In this document: positions 1 to 8,746 of the stretch, piece after piece
Layout: each line of letters opens with the position of its first letter
Numbering within the stretch: position 1 is the stretch's first letter
From: G963677445 sp963678275
Lineage (GTDB): Bacteria; Bacteroidota; Ignavibacteria; Ignavibacteriales; Melioribacteraceae
Reading direction: 5' to 3'
Length of the DNA: 64,000 bases
NCBI GenBank assembly: GCA_963678275.1
Contig: OY782765.1
Location: 3,286,001-3,350,000, forward strand
The notes under the pieces: model-generated
What the model saw: only the letters and a program-made list of their open reading frames with translations
Databases searched by the model: none
What the model was told of the DNA's origin: nothing
Translations under genes and position numbers: made by a program

Positions 1-881
1 AGGTTTGGATTGCAGTTAACTTCCGGTTCCGAGAGTATCCACTTTTCAGCGTTGTCTTCATCACTCAGGTCTATCTGCCGGTCTCCGGAATGGTCTTTCC
101 GCGCTTCCATATATGTGGCAGCTCTCGGGCGGTCGGGCCAGACATATTTAATTATTTCGGAGGCGCCTCCGCAATTTGAGGCATAATAGGCATTTATTAC
201 TTTATCCTGTTCGCTCAACGCGATACCTCTGGTCTGCTCAACCGCGCGATCTGAATTAACCGTTCTTTTTTTATTGCCGCTGAATACCTGGCATTCAACA
301 TCGGATGTCAGGTCATAGCCGGGGCCGGAATACATGCCTGATTCAAGAGCGACAACCGCTTCGGAGCGGGCCGCGACAGCCTGGGCTTTTAGCGCTTCGA
401 GGGGAGCGTCCCCCCCTATTTCATAAGGGATAACACCTTTCAGGTATTGCTCAAGAGGAAGTTTTACTATAACAGACATTTCCCCCGATTTATCGAGGTG
501 TATACTGATTTCTCCTTCATAAAGCCTGTCCTCTCTGCCTCCCCACCACCAGCCTGTTCCGTATGGCACATCCTTTATTTCAATTTCATCGCCGGCTTTT
601 CCATAACGAAAGAAAACTTTCGGACCGTCGCAGGGTGAGGTGATATTTTCGGCAGTCATAAAAATTCGCCCCTCCTTTACGAAAAAAAGAGCTTCTCCGC
701 TGCTGCCTGTAAGTATTCCCGCGTGGGTCGCCTGTTTTGATACCCATCTGCCGTGGAAATTCATCCTCAATGTATCGGCGGATTCAATTATTCTGACCCG
801 GACATCAGGTTCTTTTTCGAAAATTGATTGTGAATAAAGATTGATACTTATCGCAAAAATCAGAGCATATAAAATTTTCAT
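1..881 (-). CDS. SpoIID/LytB domain protein, 3' part cut by window edge
   Basis: Reading the minus strand from an ATG at 881 gives an open frame of 293 codons that runs off the window start, so the C-terminus is missing. The N-terminus (MKILYALIFAISINLYSQ) is a signal peptide. From about residue 150 the protein matches the SpoIID/LytB core: YLKGVIPYEI, then ALKAQAVAARSEAV, TSDVECQVFSG, and a glycine/cysteine-rich NAYYASNCGG segment. SpoIID-type proteins are lytic transglycosylases or amidase-activating peptidoglycan factors; outside spore formers they are envelope proteins of uncertain role, and nothing here suggests sporulation. The start has a weak GGGA ribosome site about 8 bases upstream. 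Family assignment is confident; enzymatic activity is inferred only. Confidence 0.87.
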   Translation of the reverse strand, partial: MKILYALIFAISINLYSQSIFEKEPDVRVRIIESADTLRMNFHGRWVSKQATHAGILTGSSGEALFFVKEGRIFMTAENITSPCDGPKVFFRYGKAGDEIEIKDVPYGTGWWWGGREDRLYEGEISIHLDKSGEMSVIVKLPLEQYLKGVIPYEIGGDAPLEALKAQAVAARSEAVVALESGMYSGPGYDLTSDVECQVFSGNKKRTVNSDRAVEQTRGIALSEQDKVINAYYASNCGGASEIIKYVWPDRPRAATYMEARKDHSGDRQIDLSDEDNAEKWILSEPEVNCNPN

Positions 882-1431
882 ACTAATCCCGGGTTTTCAA
901 AAAAAATAGTAACATTATAAAAGTATTTTTGAACAGCTAATGAATTTTATTTAATAATTCCTGAGTTGATAAAGCCACAAAGAAGAACCAGAGAAATAAT
1001 CATAATAGTAAACAGATAAAGCTAAAGTCGAAATAATTAAATGTACCAGGCTTTGTCCTCCCCCGTCTCCAAAGAAAGACTTTTTTGGTCCACCCACTCT
1101 GCCAAAGGCATAAGGGGGATATTTATCGATAATCCCTGGCAATCAGAATGTCCCCCGCCGGAGGGGGTGTCAATGAAGTGTTCTTCTTCATTGACGGGGG
1201 AGGACTTACCTCAAGTAACCATTAAACTTTTACTTGGCAATAAAACTTTTTACTCGCTGATAATTTCTCACCATTCTTAGTGGAATTTGAGTTCTTATGG
1301 AATAGTTCTTTTCGACTACTACTCATATTTATGAACCTGCTCAAATCAATACTTTACCTTTTGAAGCAAAAAACTAGTTATTAGTTGCACTGAAACGTTT
1401 CCTGTTTCTATTTTCTTTTTACGAGCTCACA
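882..1431. other. intergenic gap with one repeat module
   Basis: This gap separates two leftward genes. It holds one copy of the R7 repeat (1055-1205). The remainder is A+T-rich with no convincing gene. Short open frames at 951-1142 and 1041-1280 run through the repeat and have no homologous look. Confidence 0.6.
1055..1205. repeat. R7 repeat, copy a (inverted ends)
   Basis: A 151-bp module bounded by perfect 13-bp inverted repeats: GTCCTCCCCCGTC at the left and GACGGGGGAGGAC at the right. Inside lies a second C-run/G-run hairpin (tcccccgccggaggggg) and the segment gggggatatttatcgataat. A second copy occurs inverted at 3738-3901. No open frame is shared by the copies. Confidence 0.75.
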
Positions 1432-1980
1432 TTAATTAACTAAATCACTTTTAAGCAGTCCCATTACGTAAAAGTCGCAGTAGCGGCCTTCATGGAACAT
1501 TGCCTGACGCAGAGTGCCTTCGATCTTAAATCCTGTTTTCTCGTAAACTTTTACGGCGGCTTCATTTTCCACGGCTACATGAAGCTGAATTCTGTTTAAA
1601 TTGAGGGTTTTGATTCCGTAGTCAATGATCATTCTTGTAGCTTCCGAACCATAACCTTTCGACCAGTTTTCCTTATCCGCAATGCCGATATAAAATATTG
1701 CCATGCGGCCCACCCAGTCAATACGAAGCAGGGCGGTCTGACCCACCGGTTCATTGTCTTCATTCCGGCAGATGGTGAATACAACCGAATTAGGATCGCT
1801 TACAAATTTTTCAGCTTTTTCCCGCTGCTGTTCAATTGTTGTGGGGATAGCGTAAAAAAGAGTCTTGCGCGGATCGGGGTGATTTTCGATCCTGCTGATC
1901 ATTTCCTCATCGCTATTCCTGAATGCCCGAAGAAATATTTTTTCTCCCTGGAGGAAAGCATCTTTCTTAAAATTATTCAT
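1432..1980 (-). CDS. GNAT family N-acetyltransferase (RimJ/RimL-like)
   Basis: A 182-residue protein of the Acetyltransf_3 type, which moves the acetyl group of acetyl-CoA to an amine such as a protein N-terminus, an amino sugar or a drug. The N-terminal strand (GEKIFLRAFRNSDEEMI) is the usual RimJ/RimL opening. The acetyl-CoA loop is near residue 109 (ENWSKGYGSEATRMII, R/Q-x-x-G-x-G/A-like), followed by LNLNRIQLHVAVENEAAVKVYEKTGFKIEG, whose NEAAVKVYEKTGF is the classic C-terminal motif. A GAGGT ribosome site precedes the ATG. It is a single gene with its own gaps on both sides. The substrate cannot be read from sequence. Confidence 0.9.
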   Translation of the reverse strand: MNNFKKDAFLQGEKIFLRAFRNSDEEMISRIENHPDPRKTLFYAIPTTIEQQREKAEKFVSDPNSVVFTICRNEDNEPVGQTALLRIDWVGRMAIFYIGIADKENWSKGYGSEATRMIIDYGIKTLNLNRIQLHVAVENEAAVKVYEKTGFKIEGTLRQAMFHEGRYCDFYVMGLLKSDLVN

Positions 1981-2452
1981 ACATACCTCAATAAAAAATC
2001 ATACCTGAGGGCAAAAAATAAGATTTTCAGGTTGTTTTAGCAAGGAGGAAAAGAATTGTGAATGGTGCCCTCCTGCGTAAAAAAATACTGCGGCGGGTAA
2101 AAATTATGAATGATGAATTGATTTTTGAGCGGCTTTTGAGATTAACAATTAACAATTATTTCATAGTATCATCTTATACCTCAGGTCTGTCAATAAAAGT
2201 TAAAACAATGACACTTTTGCGAAAAAGCCTGCCCACTAATTCAGGAAATCACAAAAGAGTACAAAAATTTTTTGTCGGCTTGCGCGGGCAATCTATTGCT
2301 GATTTTATTATTTTTGTCTGAAGTTTTGAGCGGAAGAGAGATGATAAATTACCGGTTCAGGTAAAAAAGATATGTAATAGTTTCCAGTAAGTGTGAAGCC
2401 GTCTCATTATTTAGTTCAGGATAAATAAAAGATTTAAAATAAACTTGAAGCG
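1981..2452. other. intergenic gap, nothing convincing
   Basis: The gap lies between divergent genes (acetyltransferase to the left, esterase to the right), so promoters for both should be here. An 87-codon open frame at 2058-2321 has a purine-rich AGGAGG upstream of its start but no recognisable domain or composition bias, and is not called. Confidence 0.5.
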
Positions 2453-3391
2453 ATGATGAAAAAATTTGTAATCATATTTTGTTTAGCGAACATGTCGCTC
2501 CTTTTCTCCCAGCAGGTAAAATTCAATGATGTTCCGAGGGATACTTTTTATACACTTTACAGCGCCTACCAGAAATATGTAAAGGATTATCCTTTCATAA
2601 AACCTGTGGTTTATAAAAATAGGGATGAGGTGATTATGGAGGAAATCGTTTATAATACCTCATCGGGGCGGCCCCTTTCACTCAATCTGTTCAGAGCGGC
2701 GAATGAAGAAAACAAATTTAAGCCGGCTGTGATAATGATACATGGCGGCGGATGGCGCTCGGGGGATAAAAGTCTGATGTATCCTCTCGCGGCTTTTCTC
2801 GCGGAAAAAGGAATGGTATCAATCGCCGTTGAATACCGGTTATCACCCGAGGCAAAATACCCGGCGGCAATTGATGATATTAAAAACGCCGCGGGATGGG
2901 TGTGGGCAAACGCTGAAAAATATAATATAAACCGGTATAAAATTGCCATAATGGGCAGTTCGGCGGGGGCGCAGATGGCCGGACTTACGGGGTTTACCTA
3001 CGATAAACAGTTTTGCGCTATTCTCAATATAGATGGTATAATGGATTTCACCTCGGAAGAGGTGAGGAAATTTGAAGATGATCCGAAGAAAAAAAAATCA
3101 TCGGCGGGCTTGTGGTTCGGAGGCCGGTATGCCGAAAAGCCTGATTTATGGAAAGAAGCCTCCCCTCTATATTATGTCGGCAAGGATTCACCTCCTGTGC
3201 TTTTTGTTAACAGCTCCATGCCACGTTTCCATTGCGGCAGGGATGAGGTAATCGAAATACTCAACAAATACTCCATATACAGCGAAGTCCATACATTTGA
3301 GGACGCGCCCCATTCCTTCTGGCTTTTTGAACCCTGGTTTGAAAGAACGGGGGAGTATATTATGAATTTTATGTGGAAGGTATCGGAGTGA
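2453..3391 (+). CDS. exported alpha/beta hydrolase (BD-FAE/hormone-sensitive-lipase-like esterase)
   Basis: A 312-residue protein with a signal peptide (FVIIFCLANMSLLFSQQ) followed by an esterase domain. The oxyanion motif HGGGW is at 97-101, the nucleophile elbow GSSAG at 168-172 (Ser170), and a C-terminal DAPHSF supplies the likely catalytic His near 287. This layout is that of the alpha/beta hydrolase-3 / BD-FAE group, which act on short-chain or carbohydrate-linked esters in the periplasm or outside the cell. Two adjacent ATGs (2453 and 2456) could both be used. It is monocistronic, with a 1.8-kb repeat island downstream. The exact substrate is unknown. Confidence 0.9.
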   Translation: MMKKFVIIFCLANMSLLFSQQVKFNDVPRDTFYTLYSAYQKYVKDYPFIKPVVYKNRDEVIMEEIVYNTSSGRPLSLNLFRAANEENKFKPAVIMIHGGGWRSGDKSLMYPLAAFLAEKGMVSIAVEYRLSPEAKYPAAIDDIKNAAGWVWANAEKYNINRYKIAIMGSSAGAQMAGLTGFTYDKQFCAILNIDGIMDFTSEEVRKFEDDPKKKKSSAGLWFGGRYAEKPDLWKEASPLYYVGKDSPPVLFVNSSMPRFHCGRDEVIEILNKYSIYSEVHTFEDAPHSFWLFEPWFERTGEYIMNFMWKVSE

Positions 3392-3737
3392 AAAACTATT
3401 GAATGATATTGATGCAAAAGAAGTCAAATTCAACGCAAAATGGCGAAGTTTCAATTAATAAATAAAAAGACAATTGGAAAATATTCCATGAGCTCAATAA
3501 ATTTTCGTATTGTGGCGATTTTATTAAGGTATAATTTTCTCGCTGAAAAGAAACAAAAAGAGCCTAATTTTTCCCCAGGCAGAAACTGAGGAAAACGCCC
3601 TGTTGGGGGAGAGCTCACTGGCAAAAAGGGAAGAGATTTATTGAATAAGAAGTTAAATTATACGCAAATTGGTAAGAGATTTATCAACAAGTAGAAAGTT
3701 TAATGCCAGGTAAAAGTTTTGTAATTACCCGAGGTGA

Positions 3738-3901
3738 ATCCTCCCCCGACCTCCGGCAAAAGACGACCGGAGGCCACCCCCTCCGAAGGGGGACATTTTG
3801 ATTGCTCGGGATTATCGATAAATATCCCCCTTCGCCCCATAGGGATGCCAGTGGCAGAGGGGGTGGATTCAAAGTGTTTTTCTTTGAAGACGGGGGAGGA
3901 C
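3738..3901. repeat. R7 repeat, copy b
   Basis: The reverse complement of the 1055-1205 module, about 164 bp, with the same CTCCCCCG / CGGGGGAG ends and the same internal tatcgataaatatccccctt segment. It holds an extra internal hairpin (gacctccggcaaaagacgac region) absent from copy a, so the copies differ by a small internal insertion. Confidence 0.7.
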
Positions 3902-3973
3902 TATCCCTGGGCTGATAGATAACTTTTCTTTTTCTGACTCTATCAGCTTATGGATTTAAAATAGCTGTTTTAT

Positions 3974-4058
3974 TATCGGCAACATGTTATTTACGGGCTT
4001 TTTGACAAATTTTGCTCCCTGGATTATCCTCAACATGTTAAAGATAGTGTGGTGATAA
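3974..4058. repeat. R3 repeat, copy a
   Basis: An 85-bp module containing two CAACATGTT motifs separated by gggctttttgacaaattttg, ending in agtgtggtgataag. Near-identical copies lie at 55196-55282 (same orientation) and 16613-16702 (inverted). Confidence 0.8.
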
Positions 4059-4168
4059 GAGCCTAATTCTTTATTCTTTTAACCTTCCAGTCAACAAGAA
4101 TACATTTGAGAGAAAAAGCCAGTCATTTATTACAAATATTTTGACTTCTCATCGGAATATAGACATCT

Positions 4169-4297
4169 CAAGGTAGATCAAACCCCTCCCGTCCTCCCCT
4201 TAAAATCTTAAGGGGAGGGGATTCCGATCTCTTATCATTGATGAGTTTTCGATAGACTGTAATTACTTAAATTGTTGCTGTTAATTTTCAAATTTCA
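4169..4297 (-). repeat. R1 repeat, copy a (inverted)
   Basis: A module with the perfect hairpin CCTCCCCTTAA / TTAAGGGGAGG (11-bp arms, 4-base loop), followed in its own orientation by a GGGAGGGGTTTGATCTACC-type tail. The other copies are at 16942-17110, 17418-17580 and 47966 onward, with an isolated hairpin near 48870. Confidence 0.8.
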
Positions 4298-4432
4298 GGA
4301 CACCTTACCTCTCGCAAAATGAAATCGCGGAAGTTTAGCGCAAGTATCAAATCCCAAGCTCTCAAATTAACGGTATTTCTCATTCATCAAGAAAACAATA
4401 AAAGAGATGTTCAATACTAAAGGATGAAAAGT

Positions 4433-4532
4433 TGTCTCTGTCGTCCCTGACGGGACTTTTTGTGATTGAATGTTACTCGTTTACCCCACAATGAATTGCG
4501 GGGCTATTTTCTGCTGTCCCTGACGGGACTTT
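4433..4532. repeat. R8 repeat (paired GTCCCTGACGGGAC hairpins)
   Basis: Two copies of GTCCCTGACGGGACTTTTT flank a third small hairpin (accccacaatgaattgcggggc). Each palindrome followed by a T-run looks like an intrinsic terminator. A degenerate copy (gtcccttacggga) is near 44075. Confidence 0.65.
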
Positions 4533-4793
4533 TTTTCCGGACTTGTATCCCGCGATTTTATTTTGCGAAAGAATCCATGTAAATTATTGTTTTTTATATA
4601 CGGGATCAGGAGTTCTGAATTTGGCGGTTTTCCCAAAAGGAGTTCCTTAATAGTAATAGCAAGCCCTTAAGAATTTTAACCATATTGCCTTTTTAACCGG
4701 GGTGAAGAGAAAATAATGCTACAAGACTCAGTGGGGTCGAATATAACTCTCATGTGCATAAAGAATATTGTCCTTCCGATGTAATTTTTTACT

Positions 4794-4900
4794 GGTTGTT
4801 AATATTCGACGCCTTGAGCGTCGCAGGAGATATTTGCCTGATGAAACCACCGGATTCCATCCGGGGCTATTCAAATTCGACTCCATTCGGAGTCTCTTAT
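4794..4900 (-). repeat. R4 repeat, copy a (inverted; three-hairpin module)
   Basis: In its own orientation the module reads GACTCCGAATGGAGTC, then ccccggatggaatccgg, then gcgacgctcaaggcgtcgaatatt: three short perfect or near-perfect stems, two of them followed by the word GAATAT or a relative of it. Copies are at 16780-16925 and 18082-18215. Confidence 0.8.
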
Positions 4901-5189
4901 GATCGCAGTTTATTTTAATCAGAAGGAAAATCAACGTGAGTCAGGGGATAAGAAATTTCTTACATGTGAGGAAATATGGTATGCCTGACGACACTCAAGG
5001 TAAGTCGGTTTCGCTGTTTTTCCCCAATATTTTGTCTCTAACGGGACAATGATAATACAAAATATTTATCATATTTTTAAGTTTCTATTTAAGATACGTA
5101 TATCGAACTCACGTTAAATTGTATAAAAAGAAAAGTCGTATATTTAAAAATATAAATTCATTAAATCTCTTACACTTAAAGGAAGGAAA

Positions 5190-5678
5190 ATGGAAGAAAT
5201 TAAAAACATGGGAAACATTGAAGAGGAAGAACAGTACGAACTTGCGGACAGAGGATCGCGTCTCGCGGCGGTTGTTATCGACACACTGATAGTTATTCTG
5301 CCAACATTGATTTATTTATTTGGTCGTTTTAAAATTGATGAAATAAAAGAGATGAGTCAGGCAGGTCTCTCACTTGAAACAGTATTGATGATGGTTGCGG
5401 GAGTAATGATTTATTTGGCAATAAACGGTTACCTGCTTGTTAAAAAGGGGCAGACAATCGGGAAAAAATTTATGGATATTAAAATTGTGACTGAAAAAAA
5501 TGAGCTGCCGACTATATGGGAAAGTTATTTTGTCAGAAACCTGGCCTTTTCTATTGTTGGATTACTTCCCTTCGGAACCCTGGTTTCAATTGTTGATATG
5601 CTTTGTATTTTCAGAAAAGACCGCAGGTGCCTGCACGATCTGCTGGCAGGCACAAAAGTGGTTTTTGTCAATGATTAA
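5190..5678 (+). CDS. RDD family membrane protein
   Basis: A 162-residue inner-membrane protein of the RDD family. The N-terminal motif LADRGSRLAAVVIDTLIV contains the Arg and Asp that define the family. The first membrane segment runs from about 28 to 45, a second around 66-83, and a third around 114-133, with GQTIGKKFMDIKIV after the second, as is typical. Near the end RCLHDLLAGTKVV is the usual RDD closing motif. A GGAAGG ribosome site precedes the ATG at 5190. Some RDD proteins act in ion or metabolite transport, but most are of unknown function. The gene faces a convergent neighbour across a shared hairpin terminator. Confidence 0.93.
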   Translation: MEEIKNMGNIEEEEQYELADRGSRLAAVVIDTLIVILPTLIYLFGRFKIDEIKEMSQAGLSLETVLMMVAGVMIYLAINGYLLVKKGQTIGKKFMDIKIVTEKNELPTIWESYFVRNLAFSIVGLLPFGTLVSIVDMLCIFRKDRRCLHDLLAGTKVVFVND

Positions 5679-5682
5679 ATTT

Positions 5683-5731
5683 TAAGCCACAAACGCGCGC
5701 ATTAAACGATAGAGGGTATTTGTGGCTTTTA
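5683..5731. terminator. bidirectional intrinsic terminator
   Basis: The stem AAGCCACAAA / TTTGTGGCTT lies exactly between two convergent genes (stops at 5678 and 5735), with T-rich sequence on both sides, so it can serve both. Confidence 0.8.
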
Positions 5732-5734
5732 TAA

Positions 5735-7678
5735 TTATTCAAGGCCATATATCGTAATGTTTTCAGGAAATGACACTTTAAATTTCAGGGGAATGATTTT
5801 GTCTTCCCCCGGTTTAAGCTTCAGTTCCCACTTTAGTTCTCTTTCTTTGTTCAGGGACCTTATATCTTTTGCCGGTTCATAGAGGGTTACATCAATCTCA
5901 TCGGTTTGGGGAATAGGCAGCTGATCAAACACTATAACTTCCACCTCTGTTGATCGCCTGTTTTTTATCCGTATCTCATATTCATATATAACCGATACAT
6001 TCCCGTCAAGGAATCCCGCAGATTCATTGAACTTATTGATCAGAACTTTTTCCGCCTGAATATTCTGGTCAACACCCAGGGCAAGTTCAAGACTATCGGA
6101 AGGAACTATCGTTGTTATCACAGTTTTATTTATATATTCATTATCAACAAAAAGATTCATTTCACCTGCCAGAAGGGGGTAGCCTGTCTGGTTTACAGCA
6201 GTGCCCTTCAGATAAACACCTGGTGATATTTTGGGGATTGATGTATATTCAAAATCGATATCAATCAGTTCCTTTGCCATGGTGATCTTATGAGTATTAT
6301 ATGCTGTGGGCAACGAAGTTAAAGAAGGAAGATTAAAGGTAGTTGCCAGTTCACTTCTATTGACTTTTGAATATTTTGGTTCTATATAATATACTTCATC
6401 TGTTCTGCCGCCTCTTACCATTCCGGAAGCAACAGGTTCTGTTTCTATCATCTCATATAAAAACCGGCCACTATTGCCAAGCCTTATGTGTATCTCAACG
6501 CTAAGATTTTCTATTACCTCAACCATTAAATCCAGGCTTGTAAATCCCACGTAAGTAACCCGGACATGGTATTTTCCTTCCGGAAGATAGCTTAAGGAAA
6601 AGTTTCCCTCTTTATCTGACGCCGTACCCCTGGTTGAACCTACAACTAAAATATTTACCCCAATTAGGGGCTCCAGTGTTACAGCGTCAACCACATTACC
6701 TGCAATCAGGCCTTTGTTTGGGGGCGATTTACGCATGGTTGAATATTGCAGGGTATATGATGATTCTATCGTATTTGTATTATCGGGTGTTGAGGGATTA
6801 ATAAACTCATTTGAAAGATACCACGGATTAAGATAAGGAAGGGAGGTTACAGACATTGGTTTAGCGGTTGAAAATGAAAGCTGAATATCATTCCAGTCTT
6901 CCCCGGTGGTTTGCCTTGCCATAGCGAAATAAGTAAGCTCAATCTTTTTATCGCTTGTTGATACTCTTCCATCATATACCGGATGCCAGGAGGCGTTATT
7001 TACCATATATGAAGGACGTAAAACAATATTATCTTTTCTCTCATTTTCCAGAAGAACAATGATTTCATAAAAATCCTTTCCAACGGTACTTTGTTCAAGT
7101 TTCTTTGTACTCTGAACCGCCTCAAGTTCATTTTCAATTTTTTTTAATTTGTTTCTTTCACTTCTGATTTCCTTAAAAATTTCGGTCAGATTTTTTTCTA
7201 CAAATCCCAGCATATTATCCCAGTCTTTGACCGATGTTTCTTTTATGAGTATCTCGCGCGAGGATTTTTCGGCGGAAGCGGCCTGAAGGGACTCAATGAA
7301 TTTTTTCTTCTGAATAAGAATATTTATTCTGTCATCAATTTTCCCCTTAATGTTTTCCAGGCTGTCAATTTTGTTCTGAAATAGTTTTATTTTTGCCGCC
7401 CGGATTTCAGTTGAGTATTTTCTCTCAACTTTAACGTCGAGAACCTTTACTTTGCCCGCTCCTTCTGCGGAAATTCTCACAGATCGGTCTTCAATATTTG
7501 TTGTGATATCTGAGAATATCAATTTATGAATTCCCGCGGGCAATGTTACGTCACCTTCCCGTGTAACGAGCGCGTGATCGGTGAAAACGGTAGCGGATAT
7601 TACTTTTGAGTCGATACGTTTTCCCTCCTCCGCGAAGAGAGAAAAAGAGATAAGCAGCAGTACAAGAATATTTTTCAT
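5735..7678 (-). CDS. DUF4139/DUF4140 (mucoidy-inhibitor MuiA-like) protein with inserted carboxypeptidase-regulatory-like domain
   Basis: A 647-residue exported protein; MKNILVLLLISFSLFA is a signal peptide. Residues 22-140 form the DUF4140 N-terminal domain (VISATVFTDHALVTREGDV), then a charged coiled coil (about 92-195), then the DUF4139 beta domain (YMVNNASWHPVYDGRVS, 224 onward; TTGEDWNDIQLSFSTAKP). Residues 324-401 are a separate carboxypeptidase regulatory-like beta-sandwich (IAGNVVDAVTLEPLIGVNI, DKEGNFSLSYLPEGKYHVRV), interrupting DUF4139, which resumes and ends with the usual KPGEDKIIPLKFKVSFPEN. The family is sometimes named after MuiA but has no established biochemical role; an envelope or surface location is likely. 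An AAGAGGTG ribosome site precedes the start. It is probably monocistronic. Confidence 0.88.
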   Translation of the reverse strand: MKNILVLLLISFSLFAEEGKRIDSKVISATVFTDHALVTREGDVTLPAGIHKLIFSDITTNIEDRSVRISAEGAGKVKVLDVKVERKYSTEIRAAKIKLFQNKIDSLENIKGKIDDRINILIQKKKFIESLQAASAEKSSREILIKETSVKDWDNMLGFVEKNLTEIFKEIRSERNKLKKIENELEAVQSTKKLEQSTVGKDFYEIIVLLENERKDNIVLRPSYMVNNASWHPVYDGRVSTSDKKIELTYFAMARQTTGEDWNDIQLSFSTAKPMSVTSLPYLNPWYLSNEFINPSTPDNTNTIESSYTLQYSTMRKSPPNKGLIAGNVVDAVTLEPLIGVNILVVGSTRGTASDKEGNFSLSYLPEGKYHVRVTYVGFTSLDLMVEVIENLSVEIHIRLGNSGRFLYEMIETEPVASGMVRGGRTDEVYYIEPKYSKVNRSELATTFNLPSLTSLPTAYNTHKITMAKELIDIDFEYTSIPKISPGVYLKGTAVNQTGYPLLAGEMNLFVDNEYINKTVITTIVPSDSLELALGVDQNIQAEKVLINKFNESAGFLDGNVSVIYEYEIRIKNRRSTEVEVIVFDQLPIPQTDEIDVTLYEPAKDIRSLNKERELKWELKLKPGEDKIIPLKFKVSFPENITIYGLE

Positions 7679-7879
7679 CTTAACACCTCTTTGATTAATT
7701 TGCTATAAAACCTGAATCAAATATATTTAACTTTGATAAAAGAACAAGGGAATTATTTATGGAGGATGATTTTGTCATATGTGTCATACTGTAGCAACCG
7801 TGCCGTAAGAAAAAAGAGGTTTTCGACGGTAAAATTGAAACTCACTGAGAATCTGCTATAGCAGGAAAATTGAGATGGA

Positions 7880-8374
7880 TTATAAAGTTCCCCGCTTTTT
7901 CTCAAGGTATTCGATAAACCCCTGCATTTCTCCGGGACCGGCGAATGCGGAAGCGATCAGATAAAATTTTAACATTTCGGTCATATAATTTCTTTCAAAT
8001 CCGAAGAAATTTATCAGCCATGTAAAAGCGTTCAATAAACAGGAGTCAATTGTGAACCAGGATGTATATTGATCAGATAAATAATCAATAATGATATTGA
8101 TTAATAATATCAATACTAAAATGCGCCATATATTTTTGACTGCTTTTTTAACTTTGTCGACGCTGATTTCTTTGATAAGTGATAAAGGGAAGCTTATTAA
8201 TTCAGTAAAAAACCAGGTAAGCAAAGCAATAAAAATCGGGGATAATATAAAAAACAAAATAAAAAAGGGACCGGTTATAAAACCATAATTAATAATAGCT
8301 GGAATGAGAAAAATAACTCCCAGGATAAACCAAAAAATATACAGCCTGAATATTATAAATGAAATCAATTTCAT
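7880..8374 (-). CDS. hypothetical multi-pass membrane protein
   Basis: A 164-residue, A+T-rich, very hydrophobic protein with no family I recognise. Membrane segments appear at about 3-27, 33-60 and 82-105, and a weaker one near 120-150. The C-terminus (FAGPGEMQGFIEYLEKKRGTL) is the only polar part and probably lies in the cytoplasm. A GGGAG ribosome site precedes the ATG. It stands alone between the DUF4139 gene and a 370-base gap. It is likely a real gene because of its length, start signal and consistent membrane pattern. Confidence 0.65.
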   Translation of the reverse strand: MKLISFIIFRLYIFWFILGVIFLIPAIINYGFITGPFFILFFILSPIFIALLTWFFTELISFPLSLIKEISVDKVKKAVKNIWRILVLILLINIIIDYLSDQYTSWFTIDSCLLNAFTWLINFFGFERNYMTEMLKFYLIASAFAGPGEMQGFIEYLEKKRGTL

Positions 8375-8746
8375 CTTTAATAAACTCCCGTTTTTGTTAG
8401 ATAAAGAGTTAAATACTCACCGACAGTCTCCAGGTATTTATAATGCGGGTATTTTTATATAATACTCCGAATGAGTTCCGGACGCAATAATATTATCTAT
8501 TCTTTTATTATAACCAGGTACAATAAAGCTCTAATTATATCCAATCTGATTATTTAATTTAGTAAAAAAGCAGATAAAATGATATGCATCCGGTAATGAA
8601 TTGGAATTATCATTCACACAGGATCAAAAAAGTGAGGAAGTTTGAGTGAAGAAATATAACATAGAAAAAATGTTAAGAGCTTTAGACTAATCAAAAACAG
8701 GCTTGGTAATAAAATTGGTGTAACTTGCCGCATGATTCATTTGATG
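8375..8746. other. intergenic gap, A+T-rich
   Basis: I see no gene, hairpin terminator or repeat module here. It lies downstream of the leftward phosphatase gene and upstream of the leftward membrane-protein gene, so it should hold the latter's promoter. Confidence 0.5.

Larger units (their letters stand above)
3392..5189. other. 1.8-kb gene-free repeat island
   Basis: No real gene. The island is a chain of repeat modules: an R6-like segment (3408-3560, similar to 22318-22520), an R2 fragment (3566-3600), R7 copy b, R3 copy a, R1 copy a (inverted), R8, and R4 copy a (inverted). The open frames at 3684-3922 and 4728-4934 lie inside these modules and change frame between copies. The last 250 bases are A+T-rich and should carry the promoter of the RDD gene. 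Confidence 0.75.

Noticed and set aside
1041..1280. 79-codon plus-strand frame (and 951-1142 minus)
   Set aside because: Both run through R7 and do not match between R7 copies.
2058..2321. 87-codon open frame with an AGGAGG-like upstream sequence
   Set aside because: No domain, no composition bias and a GTG/ATG ambiguity; too little evidence to call it.
3408..3570. R6-like segment as a separate complete repeat family
   Set aside because: It matches 22318-22520 only in patches, so its edges could not be fixed; it is noted within the gap entries only.
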